A stretch of DNA of 64,000 nt, from assembly GCF_000382305.1 (NCBI RefSeq), contig NZ_KB908020.1:1-64000 (forward strand), read 5' to 3'. Positions within the stretch are counted from its first letter, which is position 1, and each line of letters begins with the position of its first letter. The notes below the pieces were generated by a model. The model worked only from the letters and a program-made list of their open reading frames with translations. It searched no databases and was not told where the DNA came from. The stretch comes from Vitreoscilla stercoraria DSM 513. Lineage in GTDB: Bacteria > Pseudomonadota > Gammaproteobacteria > Burkholderiales > Neisseriaceae. The position numbers and the translations under genes are program-made. Positions 15,761-25,056 of the stretch are shown piece after piece.

Positions 15761-15813
15761 CAAAAGTGTAAACTCATGCACTTGCGCACAGACACCTCAA
15801 GGAAAATAACAGT

Positions 15814-16500
15814 ATGTCGTCACAGACAACATCAGACAAGAAAAGCAAATTTTCATTAAAGCGTTATTTGCTCACCGGTTTATTAGTATGGTTGCCCATT
15901 GTGGTGACATTGTGGGTTATCTCTTACATCATCGGTTTGTCAGATGGATTGGTTTCTTTATTGCCTGCTGAGTGGCAGCCGCGCGTTTTAGTCGGTCATG
16001 ATGTGCCTGGTTTTGGCTTAATCATTGCCGTATTGGTATTGTTTTTTACTGGTGTGTTTGGTGCCAATGTCATTGGCCGCAAAATCATTGAAATGTGGGA
16101 TGCGATGATGGGGCGCATTCCAGTGGTTAAATCGATTTATTCGAGCACCAAAAAAGTGTCTGAATCCTTGTTATCCGATTCCCGCCAATCGTTTAAAACC
16201 CCATTGTTGGTGAATTTTCCTCATGGACAGGTTTGGACAGTGGCATTTGTTTCAGGCTCAGTGCCGCAAATTTTGCTTGATACACTGCCTGAAATTGATG
16301 CCGATGATGAATATTTGAATGTGTATGTACCCACCACACCGAATCCAACGGGTGGTTATTACATCACTGTTAAAAAATCGGATACCAAAGCACTCGATAT
16401 GAGTGTCGATGATGCGTTAAAATACATCATTTCTATTGGTATGGTCGGTCCTGATGGGCGCGAACCAAACGAACAGCAAGAAGAGCCGCTGTCAAAATAA
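15814..16500 (+). CDS. DUF502 family membrane protein (228 aa)
   Basis: Two N-terminal membrane segments (about residues 17-42 and 66-88) around a short loop, then the family block GRKIIEMWDAMMGRIPVVKSIY and a soluble domain containing VNFPHGQVWTVAFVSG and YVPTTPNPTGGYY. The function of DUF502 proteins is not known. It lies 26 bases before aspS on the same strand, an arrangement seen in other betaproteobacteria, and is probably co-transcribed with it. Confidence 0.9.
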   Translation: MSSQTTSDKKSKFSLKRYLLTGLLVWLPIVVTLWVISYIIGLSDGLVSLLPAEWQPRVLVGHDVPGFGLIIAVLVLFFTGVFGANVIGRKIIEMWDAMMGRIPVVKSIYSSTKKVSESLLSDSRQSFKTPLLVNFPHGQVWTVAFVSGSVPQILLDTLPEIDADDEYLNVYVPTTPNPTGGYYITVKKSDTKALDMSVDDALKYIISIGMVGPDGREPNEQQEEPLSK

Positions 16501-16526
16501 ATGACAGCCATTAATTAAGGAAGAAC

Positions 16527-18335
16527 ATGCGTACCAATTATTGTGGTTTGATTAACGAAGCTTATTTAGACCAAACTGTAACCGTAAAAGGTTGGGTACA
16601 CCGTCGTCGTGACCACGGTGGTGTGATTTTCATCGACTTGCGTGACCGTGAAGGCATGGTACAAGTGGTGATTGACCCTGATACCCCAGAAGCCTTTGCA
16701 TTGGCTGATCAATCTCGTAACGAATACGTATTGAGCATTACAGGCCGCGTGCGCAGCCGTCCTGAAGGCACTAAAAACGCACGTATGATTTCAGGCGGTA
16801 TTGAAATTTTGGGCAAAGAAATCGAAATTTTGAATGCAGCGGCAACGCCTCCATTCCAAATCGACGAAGAAAACATTTCTGAAAACGTGCGTTTGACCAA
16901 TCGTGTGATTGACTTGCGTCGTCCTGTGATGCAAAAAAACATGCGCATGCGCTACCAAGTGGCCATGGGTGTGCGTCGTTATTTGGATGACCAAGGCTTC
17001 ATCGACATTGAAACACCTGTATTGACTCGCTCAACGCCAGAAGGCGCGCGTGACTATTTGGTGCCTAGCCGTGTGAGCCCGGGCGAATTTTACGCTTTGC
17101 CACAATCACCACAATTGTTCAAACAATTGTTGATGGTGGCAGGTTTTGACCGTTACTACCAAATCACCAAATGTTTCCGTGACGAAGACTTGCGTGCTGA
17201 CCGTCAGCCTGAATTTACCCAAATCGACTTGGAAACTTCGTTCTTAAATGAAAACGAAATCATGGACATCACCGAAGGCATGGCGAAAAAAGTCTTCAAA
17301 GATGTTTTGAACGTAGAACTGGGCGATTTCCCACGCATGCCGTTCTCTGAAGCGATGTTCAAATACGGTTCAGACAAACCTGACATGCGCATCAATTTGG
17401 CATTCACTGAATTGACCGATTTGATGAAAACGGAAGAATTCAAAGTCTTCCGCGGTGCAGCTGACATGAAAAATGGTCGTGTTGTGGCTTTGCGCGTGCC
17501 TAATGGCGCGAAATTCAGCCGCAAAGAAATCGACGAATACACCAAATTTGTGGGTATTTATGGTGCCAAAGGCTTGGCATACATCAAAGTCAACGATGTG
17601 ACCAACTTGAGCAACGGTGAAGACAGCGGCTTGCAGTCTCCAATCGTGAAATTCTTGTCTAACGAAGCTTTGGCTGAAATCATCGCACGCACCGAAGCGC
17701 AAAACGGCGACATCATTTTCTTTGGCGCAGACAAAGCCAAAGTCGTGAACGAAGCCATTGGCGCATTGCGTATCCGCGTGGGTAAAGAACACGGTTTGGC
17801 CAACGGCTACTTCGTGGACGAATGGCGTCCATTGTGGGTGGTTGACTTCCCAATGTTTGAATACGACGAAGATGACGACCGTTGGACTGCGGTTCACCAT
17901 CCGTTTACCGCACCAAAACCAGGTCATGAAGATTTGATGGATTCTGATCCTGAAAACTGCTTGGCACGTGCTTACGACATGGTATTGAATGGTTGGGAAA
18001 TCGGTGGCGGTTCGGTGCGTATTCACCAAGCTGACGTACAAGAAAAAGTGTTTGCGGCGTTGAAAATTTCTCCTGAAGAGCAACAAAACAAATTCGGTTT
18101 CTTGTTGGATAACTTGAAATTCGGCGCACCTCCTCATGGTGGTTTGGCATTTGGTTTGGATCGCTTGGTAGCGATGATGACTGGCGCTGAGTCGATTCGT
18201 GATGTGATTGCCTTCCCTAAAACGCAACGTGCACAAGACTTGTTGGTTGACGCACCTAACTTGGTTGACGAGAAACAATTGAAAGAATTGGGCTTGCGCT
18301 TGAAAGTGAAACAAGCAGAAGAACCTAAGGCTTAA
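16527..18335 (+). CDS. aspS: Aspartate--tRNA ligase (602 aa)
   Basis: Class II synthetase charging tRNA-Asp. An N-terminal OB-fold (VTVKGWVHRRRDHGGVIFIDLRD) is followed by motif 2 (FRDEDLRADRQPEFTQID), the bacterial GAD insert and motif 3 (GGLAFGLDRLVAMM). Length is normal for the bacterial type. AAGGAAGAAC precedes the ATG. Codon use is that of a highly expressed gene. The long antisense open frames across it are shadows of this codon bias. Confidence 0.98.
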   Translation: MRTNYCGLINEAYLDQTVTVKGWVHRRRDHGGVIFIDLRDREGMVQVVIDPDTPEAFALADQSRNEYVLSITGRVRSRPEGTKNARMISGGIEILGKEIEILNAAATPPFQIDEENISENVRLTNRVIDLRRPVMQKNMRMRYQVAMGVRRYLDDQGFIDIETPVLTRSTPEGARDYLVPSRVSPGEFYALPQSPQLFKQLLMVAGFDRYYQITKCFRDEDLRADRQPEFTQIDLETSFLNENEIMDITEGMAKKVFKDVLNVELGDFPRMPFSEAMFKYGSDKPDMRINLAFTELTDLMKTEEFKVFRGAADMKNGRVVALRVPNGAKFSRKEIDEYTKFVGIYGAKGLAYIKVNDVTNLSNGEDSGLQSPIVKFLSNEALAEIIARTEAQNGDIIFFGADKAKVVNEAIGALRIRVGKEHGLANGYFVDEWRPLWVVDFPMFEYDEDDDRWTAVHHPFTAPKPGHEDLMDSDPENCLARAYDMVLNGWEIGGGSVRIHQADVQEKVFAALKISPEEQQNKFGFLLDNLKFGAPPHGGLAFGLDRLVAMMTGAESIRDVIAFPKTQRAQDLLVDAPNLVDEKQLKELGLRLKVKQAEEPKA

Positions 18336-18358
18336 TTGGTTTAAGTTTTGAGTGTTTT

Positions 18359-18395
18359 AAAAGCGTCCTGTAAATGGTTACAGGACGCTTTTTTA
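18359..18395. terminator. Paired uptake-sequence hairpin between aspS and KAP gene
   Basis: AAGCGTCCTGTAA (18361-18373) and complement (18378-18390) with flanking A and T runs; it can stop both convergent genes. Confidence 0.9.
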
Positions 18396-19931
18396 TTCTT
18401 TTAAACCTGTATTAATATACGCACTCCAAGTAGTATTTAATTCTAAAGGAAGATTGACAGGAGTGATTGATAATTCATGCCAAAAACTATCTATATGAGA
18501 TGTGCTTAAATTGAAATGTACCATTTTTAAATAAGAGTAGTTTGTAGTTAATAGTCTCATGAAAAAATGACCTGTAGCCTGACTTACATTGTTTCTAAAT
18601 GTACTTTCAATATACCTGTTGTTTTCAGTAGACCTGTACTCCTGAAAATTTTCCTCAAATGAAAAAAGCTTTTCTTTAATAAATTTCTCAATTTCATCAC
18701 TATTTGCAGTCACCAGATTTTTATCAAAATAGCGACTAAAATCATAAATCATGTGCATAAATAAAGGTATTTGATTGTCTAAATTAGGAAAAAATAATTT
18801 ATACAGCAAAGCAACGTCTTTTATCTCATTTTTTAAATACAATAAGCTGAAACGATTTAAAATTTTCTTTATTTGACGAATTGAAGTGTTGGAAATGGTT
18901 GAAAAAATCAAGCCAAAATATTGATATCTAATGACCTCTTCATCTGAAAAGCCAAGATTTGTGAGGGTTGTAGAAAAGATTTGTAAATACTCATCTTTTC
19001 TGTCTATATTTTTTGGACGCTCTAATTTAATTGAAAAATCCACAAACTTGTCCAAATACGCTTCGCTTGCCGCCTCATTGTAACCAAATTGATGGCAAAT
19101 TGTTGCTTGCAATTGGGTCTTGTCTGTCACCAATACAAACACAATATTCGGAATATCAAAAAAATGTTTGATGCGTTCAATCAAACGTACTGAAAACAGC
19201 GGATTGCAGCGGTCTAATTCGTCAATGATGAAAACCAAAGGTTTGGGATTCAAATCTTTATTGGCTGCCAATGTACTTAAAGATTGTTTGAAAGATTCTA
19301 ACGTTTGTTTGTCGGTTTCATGTTTTTCAAAACGTTCTTTGATGGCTTCTTGAATATTCTCATTGATGGTTTCATTGATACCATCAAACACTTCATCACC
19401 ATATGTTTCCTTAGTTGTATTGATAGCATCTTGAGCTGTACTCACTGCATTTTCTAAAGTTTTACCCAAATAACCTGCACCCATTAAAGTGATACCCAGT
19501 GAAAGCATTAACTTAGGTAATTCAGGCAATAAAGCTTTGGTGGCGTTGATGGCTTGGTCTTTGAAACTTTGAATCAATGGATGTTCATCGTTAGCCGTAT
19601 CAAAAGCATGGCTGATTTCTGCTGCCAAAACCATAAATGGGTCTTCTAAATAGTCTTGTGTAAATGCATTCAAATAAATCACATTGTGTGGTTTTTCTGT
19701 TTGTTCTAAATATGCTTTCCAATTTTGTACAAACCACGTTTTGCCTTCACCCCAACGTGCATCTAGTGCCAAAACGGCACCGACTTGCAAACGGTCGATG
19801 TAGCGAGTCAAATGTTCAGCCAAAGGTTTTCGCTTTAATAAACAGCCCTTAAAAGGTTCGGTAATTTTGGCATAATCGGTATCACGTTGAAAACCGAATG
19901 GTTCGAGAGTATTTTCAGCAGTTTCAGACAT
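18393..19931 (-). CDS. KAP-family P-loop NTPase (512 aa)
   Basis: KAP NTPase: Walker A ARWGEGKTW near residue 60, Walker B LVFIIDELDRCNP near residue 240, followed by IPNIVFVLVTDKTQL. The stretch between Walker A and B (about 125-190) contains a hydrophobic segment (LPKLMLSLGITLMGAGYLG), the membrane-inserted part typical of the family. KAP proteins are patchily distributed, often plasmid- or island-borne, and several act in anti-phage defence. The gene is AT-richer in its C-terminal half than its neighbours and is bounded by uptake-sequence hairpins on both sides. The exact role is unknown. Confidence 0.85.
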   Translation of the reverse strand: MSETAENTLEPFGFQRDTDYAKITEPFKGCLLKRKPLAEHLTRYIDRLQVGAVLALDARWGEGKTWFVQNWKAYLEQTEKPHNVIYLNAFTQDYLEDPFMVLAAEISHAFDTANDEHPLIQSFKDQAINATKALLPELPKLMLSLGITLMGAGYLGKTLENAVSTAQDAINTTKETYGDEVFDGINETINENIQEAIKERFEKHETDKQTLESFKQSLSTLAANKDLNPKPLVFIIDELDRCNPLFSVRLIERIKHFFDIPNIVFVLVTDKTQLQATICHQFGYNEAASEAYLDKFVDFSIKLERPKNIDRKDEYLQIFSTTLTNLGFSDEEVIRYQYFGLIFSTISNTSIRQIKKILNRFSLLYLKNEIKDVALLYKLFFPNLDNQIPLFMHMIYDFSRYFDKNLVTANSDEIEKFIKEKLFSFEENFQEYRSTENNRYIESTFRNNVSQATGHFFMRLLTTNYSYLKMVHFNLSTSHIDSFWHELSITPVNLPLELNTTWSAYINTGLKE

Positions 19932-19979
19932 TTTGAACTTTCAAAAATAGATGCTTGATTATATGCCATAAATATAATT

Positions 19980-20009
19980 AAGCGTCCTGTAAACCTTTAC
20001 AGGACGCTT
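19980..20009 (-). terminator. Paired uptake-sequence hairpin after TerA-like gene
   Basis: AAGCGTCCTGTAA (19980-19992) and complement (19997-20009), just downstream of the minus-strand TerA-like gene. Confidence 0.85.
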
Positions 20010-20027
20010 ATATTCATTTCTAAACCA

Positions 20028-21221
20028 TTATTTTGAGCCAGCCTTCCATTGAAAGCCAAAGTGGTAATGTTGGTCTAGGAATTCTTGGTTTTTAAAATAC
20101 TTCACTTCTCGTTGGGCTTGAATGCTGTTGTTGGTATTGGTTAATGCCACAATCGCACAGGTTCCTAGCGGCGAAGATTCGGTCAGTTGTACTTCAATGG
20201 GGGCTTGTTGGGGGATTTGTATGGTGACAAACGCATCGGTGCTGGCCCAATTTGGCACGCCTTCATAAATAAAGGTGTACACCACAATGCGCTCAATTTG
20301 ATCCCAACAATTGCCATTGATGTACAACCATTCGCCATCGCTCGATGCGCCTGTGCGGTCATCGCCTTGCAATTGCATCAATGGCGGCGCATTGTATTGA
20401 CCAAAACGCTTGCCCAAAGCCTGTACCAAATCAATATGACCATTTTTAAATTGAATCATGGCACCCAAATCAAGGTCGATGCCTTTGGTTTTGGCAAATG
20501 GATTGAATCTGCTCGGTTTTTTCGCATTTTCAGGGTTGCGGTTCCAGTTTAAATTGATGGCGATGCGACCAAAACGCCCGTCATTTTTAGACAAATTGAT
20601 GGAAGGGCGGCTTTTATCCAAGGTGATTTTGGACAAATTGATGGTAGAAGCGGGTTTGGGTGTTTCAACAGGCGGCGGAGGTGCGCTTGGCGTTGGCTCA
20701 TTGGCAATCACGACACCAAAATGTTCGGCCAAAGGTTGTAAGCCACCATTGAAACCTTGATTGACAAAGCGGAATTTCCATGTGCCTTTGTGGTTGTAGA
20801 TTTCTGCCAAAATCAAAGCTTTTTCAGTTTTAGACGCACTGTTTACCAAAGCCGTGGCTGTAATTTGATTGTGACTGCAAAGCTCGATTTGGATATCTTG
20901 CAATGCGCTGATATTGGCTTGACCATCTAGCGTGGCACACAAGGCGATTTTACCCACGCTGCTGTCCAATAAATTGGTATTGACATGCAATGTGGTTTCA
21001 AACGGTGATTTGTGTGCAGATTCTTGTAATTCGACACTTTTATTGGCAGTGTGTGTTTGACCATAAAAAATCATGTCTGCATTACCACGCACTTTGGATG
21101 TTGATGCATCTAGAATATAAGCGGTAATATCTAAACCAAGATGAGAAGGTACAGACGTTTTGATTTTGACCATTACATCCGAATTTGGAAGTGCCAAATT
21201 GGCGCCAGCGGTAAGTTGCAT
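20028..21221 (-). CDS. TerA-like protein with two TerD-type domains (397 aa)
   Basis: The start (MQLTAGANLALPNSD) and VNQGFNGGLQPLAEHFG near residue 180 mark a first TerD-type domain. A Pro-rich linker (about 193-210) leads to a second domain with GIDLDLGAMIQFKNG, the conserved DLDL calcium-binding motif, and DDRTGASSDGEWLYING. This is the TerA arrangement of tellurite/stress-response ter operons. AAGGGAAATAG precedes the ATG. It is divergent from a TerD-vWA gene, so both probably belong to one chemical-stress locus; TerC and TerZ-type partners are not in the window. Confidence 0.82.
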   Translation of the reverse strand: MQLTAGANLALPNSDVMVKIKTSVPSHLGLDITAYILDASTSKVRGNADMIFYGQTHTANKSVELQESAHKSPFETTLHVNTNLLDSSVGKIALCATLDGQANISALQDIQIELCSHNQITATALVNSASKTEKALILAEIYNHKGTWKFRFVNQGFNGGLQPLAEHFGVVIANEPTPSAPPPPVETPKPASTINLSKITLDKSRPSINLSKNDGRFGRIAINLNWNRNPENAKKPSRFNPFAKTKGIDLDLGAMIQFKNGHIDLVQALGKRFGQYNAPPLMQLQGDDRTGASSDGEWLYINGNCWDQIERIVVYTFIYEGVPNWASTDAFVTIQIPQQAPIEVQLTESSPLGTCAIVALTNTNNSIQAQREVKYFKNQEFLDQHYHFGFQWKAGSK

Positions 21222-21352
21222 TCTATTTCCCTTAATAATCTGATGAGTTTTGGATTCACTGCTTTGGAGTATTCAAACTTTGAGTCTACCTTAATTTGCC
21301 CTAGAAAGAGTTAAAAACCATACCAGTCAATTGAATAGAGGAGTCAGCTACA

Positions 21353-22640
21353 ATGCAATCATTAAGCAATGGCCAAAAACAGCCGCTGAGCCATTTATTG
21401 GGGTCGCAGCAGCAGTTTGAAATTCGGATGCAATTTCAAGCACCATTTGTAATGGATTATTCTTGTTTTGGTTTGAATGAACAAGCCAAATTACTGCATG
21501 ATGATTACATGACTTTTTTCAATCAGCCACAATCGCCTCATGCTGAAGTGTGTTATCAAAAAAATGGGCAGGCAGAATCTTTCAAATTCGATTTGACTAA
21601 AATACAAGCCGCTTCGCCACAACGTTATGTCATTTGTGCCACGCTAGACCATCCTACAGCCGTGATATCACAGGTTGCGCAAGGCAAAATTGAGCTGGTA
21701 AATCAAGGGCAGGTGGTGGCGGTATATACATTTAAGCCTGAACAATTTGCAGCTGAAAAAGCGGTGATGTTTGTGGAGGTGTATCAAAAAAGTGGTGTGT
21801 GGCGTTTGGGTATGATTGGACAAGGTTTTAATGGTGGTTTGAAGGCTTTGGTCGAGCATTTTGGTGGCGAAGTGGCACAAGAGTCTGCTCCTGTGACACC
21901 AGCGCCAGTGGCATCCAATATTGATTTGCGTAAAAAATTGGTGTTGGATAAAGTCGCCCATCAAGCACCGCAATTGCTGGATTTAACCAAAAAATCGCTC
22001 ATTTCTTTAGAAAAAAAGAATTTGCTCAATTTGAAAGCCCGTGTGGGTTTGGTGTTAGACCGTTCAGGTTCGATGTTTAAACAATACCAGCAAGGCGATG
22101 TGCAAAAAGTGATAGATCGGGTATTGCCTTTGGCACTGAATTTTGATGATGATGGCAGTTTTGAATGTTGGGCTTTTGGTCGCAATACGGTGCAATTAGA
22201 CGATGTGTCTATGAAAAATGTGCGTGATTATACCAACCGATTCCAATCGGGGTTGGCGCAATTGGGATGTCGGTCCTGCGGTCAATTATGAGCCTGAAGC
22301 CATTGAGAAAGTCATGGCGTATTATTCTCGTTTTAACGATGGCATTCCCACTTATATTGTCTTTATTTCCGATGGTGGTGTTGGTGAGAGCCGTAGAATT
22401 ACCCGTTTGATTTCTGAAGCAGTAAGACTGCCTATTTTTTGGCAATTCATTGGCATTGGTGGGCATGGCTATGGCATTTTAGAAAAGTTGGATGAGATGT
22501 CAGGGCGTTTTATCGATAATTGTAATTTTTTTGCGCTAGACCATATTACGCAAATATCGGATGAGCAATTGTATGAATGCTTGTTAAAAGAGTTTCCGCA
22601 GTGGCTGACAGAAGCCAAGCAAAAAAATATTTTAAGATAA
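21353..22640 (+). pseudogene. TerD-vWA (TerF-like) gene interrupted by a frameshift
   Basis: Frame one (21353-22291) gives a TerD-type domain ending in IGQGFNGGLKALVEHFGG, a linker, then a von Willebrand A domain with the MIDAS motif LVLDRSGSMF. Frame two (continuing to 22640) gives the rest of the vWA domain: GWRNWDVGPAVNYEP, TYIVFISDGGVGESRR, FWQFIGIGGHGYGIL. One extra base between about 22236 and 22250, near TTCC and GGGG, separates them. It could be a true mutation, a sequencing error or, less likely, recoding. The intact product would be the partner of the divergent TerA-like protein. Confidence 0.8.
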
Positions 22641-22694
22641 TCATACGCTGTGTTTGCTGTAGTGAGTATTGCAGCCAGATTATTCCCATCCAAC

Positions 22695-22724
22695 AAGCGT
22701 CCTGTAAGCATTTACAGGACGCTT
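22695..22724 (+). terminator. Paired uptake-sequence hairpin after TerF-like gene
   Basis: AAGCGTCCTGTAA (22695-22707) and complement (22712-22724), 55 bases after the stop. Confidence 0.85.
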
Positions 22725-22914
22725 GTTTTCATAGGTTTGATTGAATATACAACAGATGGAAGTATGAAGAGATGAAAGTAATGACTTGATGGTTAATAAT
22801 TGATTTTGCTTTATTTTTGAATGATTTGATTTAGGAACTCATAAAATAAAGCATGGGTCTATCCTAAGCCATTTTGAATGGCCAATGATGATTTGAAATA
22901 CAGAAAGGTCAAAG

Positions 22915-23481
22915 ATGAACAATATACCGCTGGATGATGAGAGTCGAGCCATGTTGCATGCCAATCGGAAATGGTATTTGCTGCTTGGGGTTGTTTTTAT
23001 TTTGTTTGCAACAGGGCTGTTTACTTTTTTACCTTTTGCGACGTTTGCAGTCATTTTTTGGTTTGGTTTGGCCATGATGGTAGGTGGCGTGATACACATT
23101 ATTGCGGGAGTGAAACTGTTTGATGGCGTGTTTCGCATTTTTTGGTTGTTGTTTGCCATTTTGTATTTTATTGCAGGCTATTATGCGTTGACGTCACCGG
23201 CACAAACTGCGGTTGCTTTGACCAACTTATTGGCTATTTTCTTAATCATTGCGGGTATTACACGCATGGTTGGGGTGTTTTTTGCAAAAAATATGCATGC
23301 CCGTGGCTGGACTTTCCTCTCAGGTGTGATTACGACCGTGGCAGGTTTGATGGTGTTGTTCACTCCGACAGCACCGTTTTGGGTTTTAGGCTTGTTTTTT
23401 GCCATGGATTTGTTGTTTCAAGGATTTAATTATTTGGCTTTGTCTTCTTATATCAAACGCGAAGTGCCTAAGCCTACTTAG
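22915..23481 (+). CDS. hdeD: HdeD family membrane protein (188 aa)
   Basis: Six membrane segments in three hairpins with the HdeD/DUF308 pattern: WYLLLGVVFILFATGLF, then WFGLAMMVGGVIHIIAG, YALTSPAQTAVALTNLLAIF, GWTFLSGVITTVAGLMVL. HdeD is linked to acid resistance in E. coli, though its mechanism is unclear. AAAGG stands before the ATG. It is monocistronic, followed by an uptake-sequence hairpin. Confidence 0.85.
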   Translation: MNNIPLDDESRAMLHANRKWYLLLGVVFILFATGLFTFLPFATFAVIFWFGLAMMVGGVIHIIAGVKLFDGVFRIFWLLFAILYFIAGYYALTSPAQTAVALTNLLAIFLIIAGITRMVGVFFAKNMHARGWTFLSGVITTVAGLMVLFTPTAPFWVLGLFFAMDLLFQGFNYLALSSYIKREVPKPT

Positions 23482-23540
23482 TCGAAATATTAATTTTTAT
23501 TAATTCAATTGACATATCAAGCCAGCTTCTTTGTAATGGT

Positions 23541-23573
23541 AAGCGTCCTGTAATCACAATTACAGGACGCTTT
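23541..23573 (+). terminator. Paired uptake-sequence hairpin after hdeD
   Basis: AAGCGTCCTGTAA (23541-23553) and complement (23560-23572). It lies 8 bases before the poly-G tract upstream of the next gene. Confidence 0.85.
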
Positions 23574-23580
23574 AACGATA

Positions 23581-23587
23581 GGGGGGG
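23581..23587 (+). repeat. G7 homopolymer at the ribosome binding site of the coiled-coil gene
   Basis: Seven G directly precede TGATATG, the start of the 23592 gene, and serve as its Shine-Dalgarno. Homopolymer length changes here would alter spacing, a known way to phase-vary expression in Neisseriaceae. Confidence 0.5.
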
Positions 23588-23591
23588 TGAT

Positions 23592-24194
23592 ATGTTTGAT
23601 GTAGAAAGTGAAGACGATATTGCTTTGGAAATGTTGCAAGCAATCGAAGCAGAGCGCGATGATTTACAAGCGCAATTGCGACAGAAAAACCAAGAAATAC
23701 ATGCGTTAAATCAAAAATTAGAAGTCACAGAGAATAACTTGCGTAAGGCTAAGGCGGCAAAAAACAAAACGGCAGCGCAGCAACAAAGTGGTGTGTATTT
23801 GAAAATGAATGCAGTCAGTGAATATTATGATGGAGAAATCCGTTATTTCATCATTGAAGCTTTGAAAACCCACCGATTATATGGGCATCACAAGCGATAC
23901 ACACAATTGGTGGATGATTTAAAACAGCAGAATATGGAAGTTTTGCAACAAGTAGAACAAGATTTACAAGATTTAAGAGCGGTATTGGTCGGTTATAAAG
24001 GACCTACGCCACAAGTCATGGAGGCATTGGGCAAGTTTGGTATTGAACTGTTTGAAAACAACAAGCATATTAAAGCCCGTTTCGCCAATGACCATCAATA
24101 TATGGTGACGTTGGGTAAGTCTGCCAGTGACCATAAGGCAGGTATAAATAACTTTAAATATTTTACAGACAATTTATTGCCAAAATTCAATTGA
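23592..24194 (+). CDS. Coiled-coil protein of unknown function (200 aa)
   Basis: Not recognised. Residues 10-60 form a strong coiled coil (EAERDDLQAQLRQKNQEIHA and onward). A compact helical domain follows with YYDGEIRYFIIEALKTHRLY and HHKRYTQLVDDLKQQ, and the end is basic. No membrane segment or signal peptide. The only upstream start signal is a G7 tract. It sits in the ter/KAP accessory block and may be a partner of those proteins, but there is no direct evidence. Confidence 0.65.
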   Translation: MFDVESEDDIALEMLQAIEAERDDLQAQLRQKNQEIHALNQKLEVTENNLRKAKAAKNKTAAQQQSGVYLKMNAVSEYYDGEIRYFIIEALKTHRLYGHHKRYTQLVDDLKQQNMEVLQQVEQDLQDLRAVLVGYKGPTPQVMEALGKFGIELFENNKHIKARFANDHQYMVTLGKSASDHKAGINNFKYFTDNLLPKFN

Positions 24195-24223
24195 GTGAAG
24201 CCAGATGATGGATGATGTCAATC

Positions 24224-24253
24224 AAAGCGTCCTGCCAGATACAGGCCGCTTTG
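24224..24253. terminator. Degenerate uptake-sequence pair
   Basis: AAAGCGTCCTG and CAGGCCGCTTT around a seven-base loop, between convergent genes; one arm is the GT form, the other the GG variant, so G-T wobble or mismatch occurs in the stem. Confidence 0.7.
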
Positions 24254-24258
24254 ATGGT

Positions 24259-24744
24259 TTAAACAGCTATTGTTTTTTGGTGTAGTTTGAGCATGGCTGT
24301 GCGGGCAATCGGTTGAATGACCAAGGCTTCTGCCAATAAAACGATGAAAAAATTGCGTGGCCATTGATGCCACAGTGTCACTGCAAAGTTTGCATGTAAA
24401 CCTTTGCTTAACATAATGCCGATGCTGGTCATGGCTAACGACATGCCAAACACAGTGAAAATCAAGCGAAACATGATTTTTGCATTACCGCTGTCTGTGG
24501 GAGGGCTGAGTTTGTGCATGGCTTTTTCTGCTAAGCGACCAATCAACATAGGTTCAATGACCATGGCAATGACAAACATCAGTGGCCACCATTTGAATAT
24601 GGCCAATAAAGCTTGTTGATGCAAGCCTCCCATCATCCAATAGACGTTGAGAACCGTCATGAACAAACTGGTTAGAAAACAAATGATAGCGCCATAAATT
24701 GCCCCTTCGCGTGGTGTATGTGGCAAACGAGGATCTAATTGCAT
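24259..24744 (-). CDS. DUF2798 family membrane protein (161 aa)
   Basis: Four membrane segments in two repeats. The second repeat, FGMSLAMTSIGIMLSKGL then WPRNFFIVLLAEALVIQPIA, matches the DUF2798 pattern. Function unknown. The ATG at 24744 (MQLDPRLPHT) is chosen because TTAGGA lies six bases upstream; an ATG seven codons earlier has no site. Monocistronic. Confidence 0.75.
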   Translation of the reverse strand: MQLDPRLPHTPREGAIYGAIICFLTSLFMTVLNVYWMMGGLHQQALLAIFKWWPLMFVIAMVIEPMLIGRLAEKAMHKLSPPTDSGNAKIMFRLIFTVFGMSLAMTSIGIMLSKGLHANFAVTLWHQWPRNFFIVLLAEALVIQPIARTAMLKLHQKTIAV

Positions 24745-24765
24745 GGATTGTCCTAACAAAGCCAT

Positions 24766-25056
24766 CGATTTTACGCAGTATTTTTTATGCGAGGTAAGTT
24801 GGGATTTTTTATGAGCAGGATTGATTTATACATCATTGAAAGTCTTAAAACTGTGAGCAATGCGGGCATTTATAAACGTTGAAATGATTTGGATATTTGT
24901 GATTTGGTACTCATTAGCCAAGAGCGTTGATGGTTGTATATCAAGTCTAAATTATTTTATGATGCTGTGTGTATTTTGGTGTTTAAGTGGTTTTCAACAA
25001 AACATTTAGATACAATAAACGCCAATATTTTATTTAGTTATCATAGTTAGAGAGCC
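24766..25056. other. Intergenic region without a recognised gene
   Basis: AT-rich stretch of about 290 bases between the divergent DUF2798 gene and the XRE-cupin regulator. I see only presumptive promoter sequence and no repeat, RNA or ORF of note. Confidence 0.5.

Noticed and set aside
17370..18314. Long open frame antisense to aspS (314 codons) and similar ones over glyS, ahcY and the flavin oxidoreductase
   Set aside because: Cys/His/Phe-rich translations without family features; they mirror the biased codon use of the real genes on the other strand.
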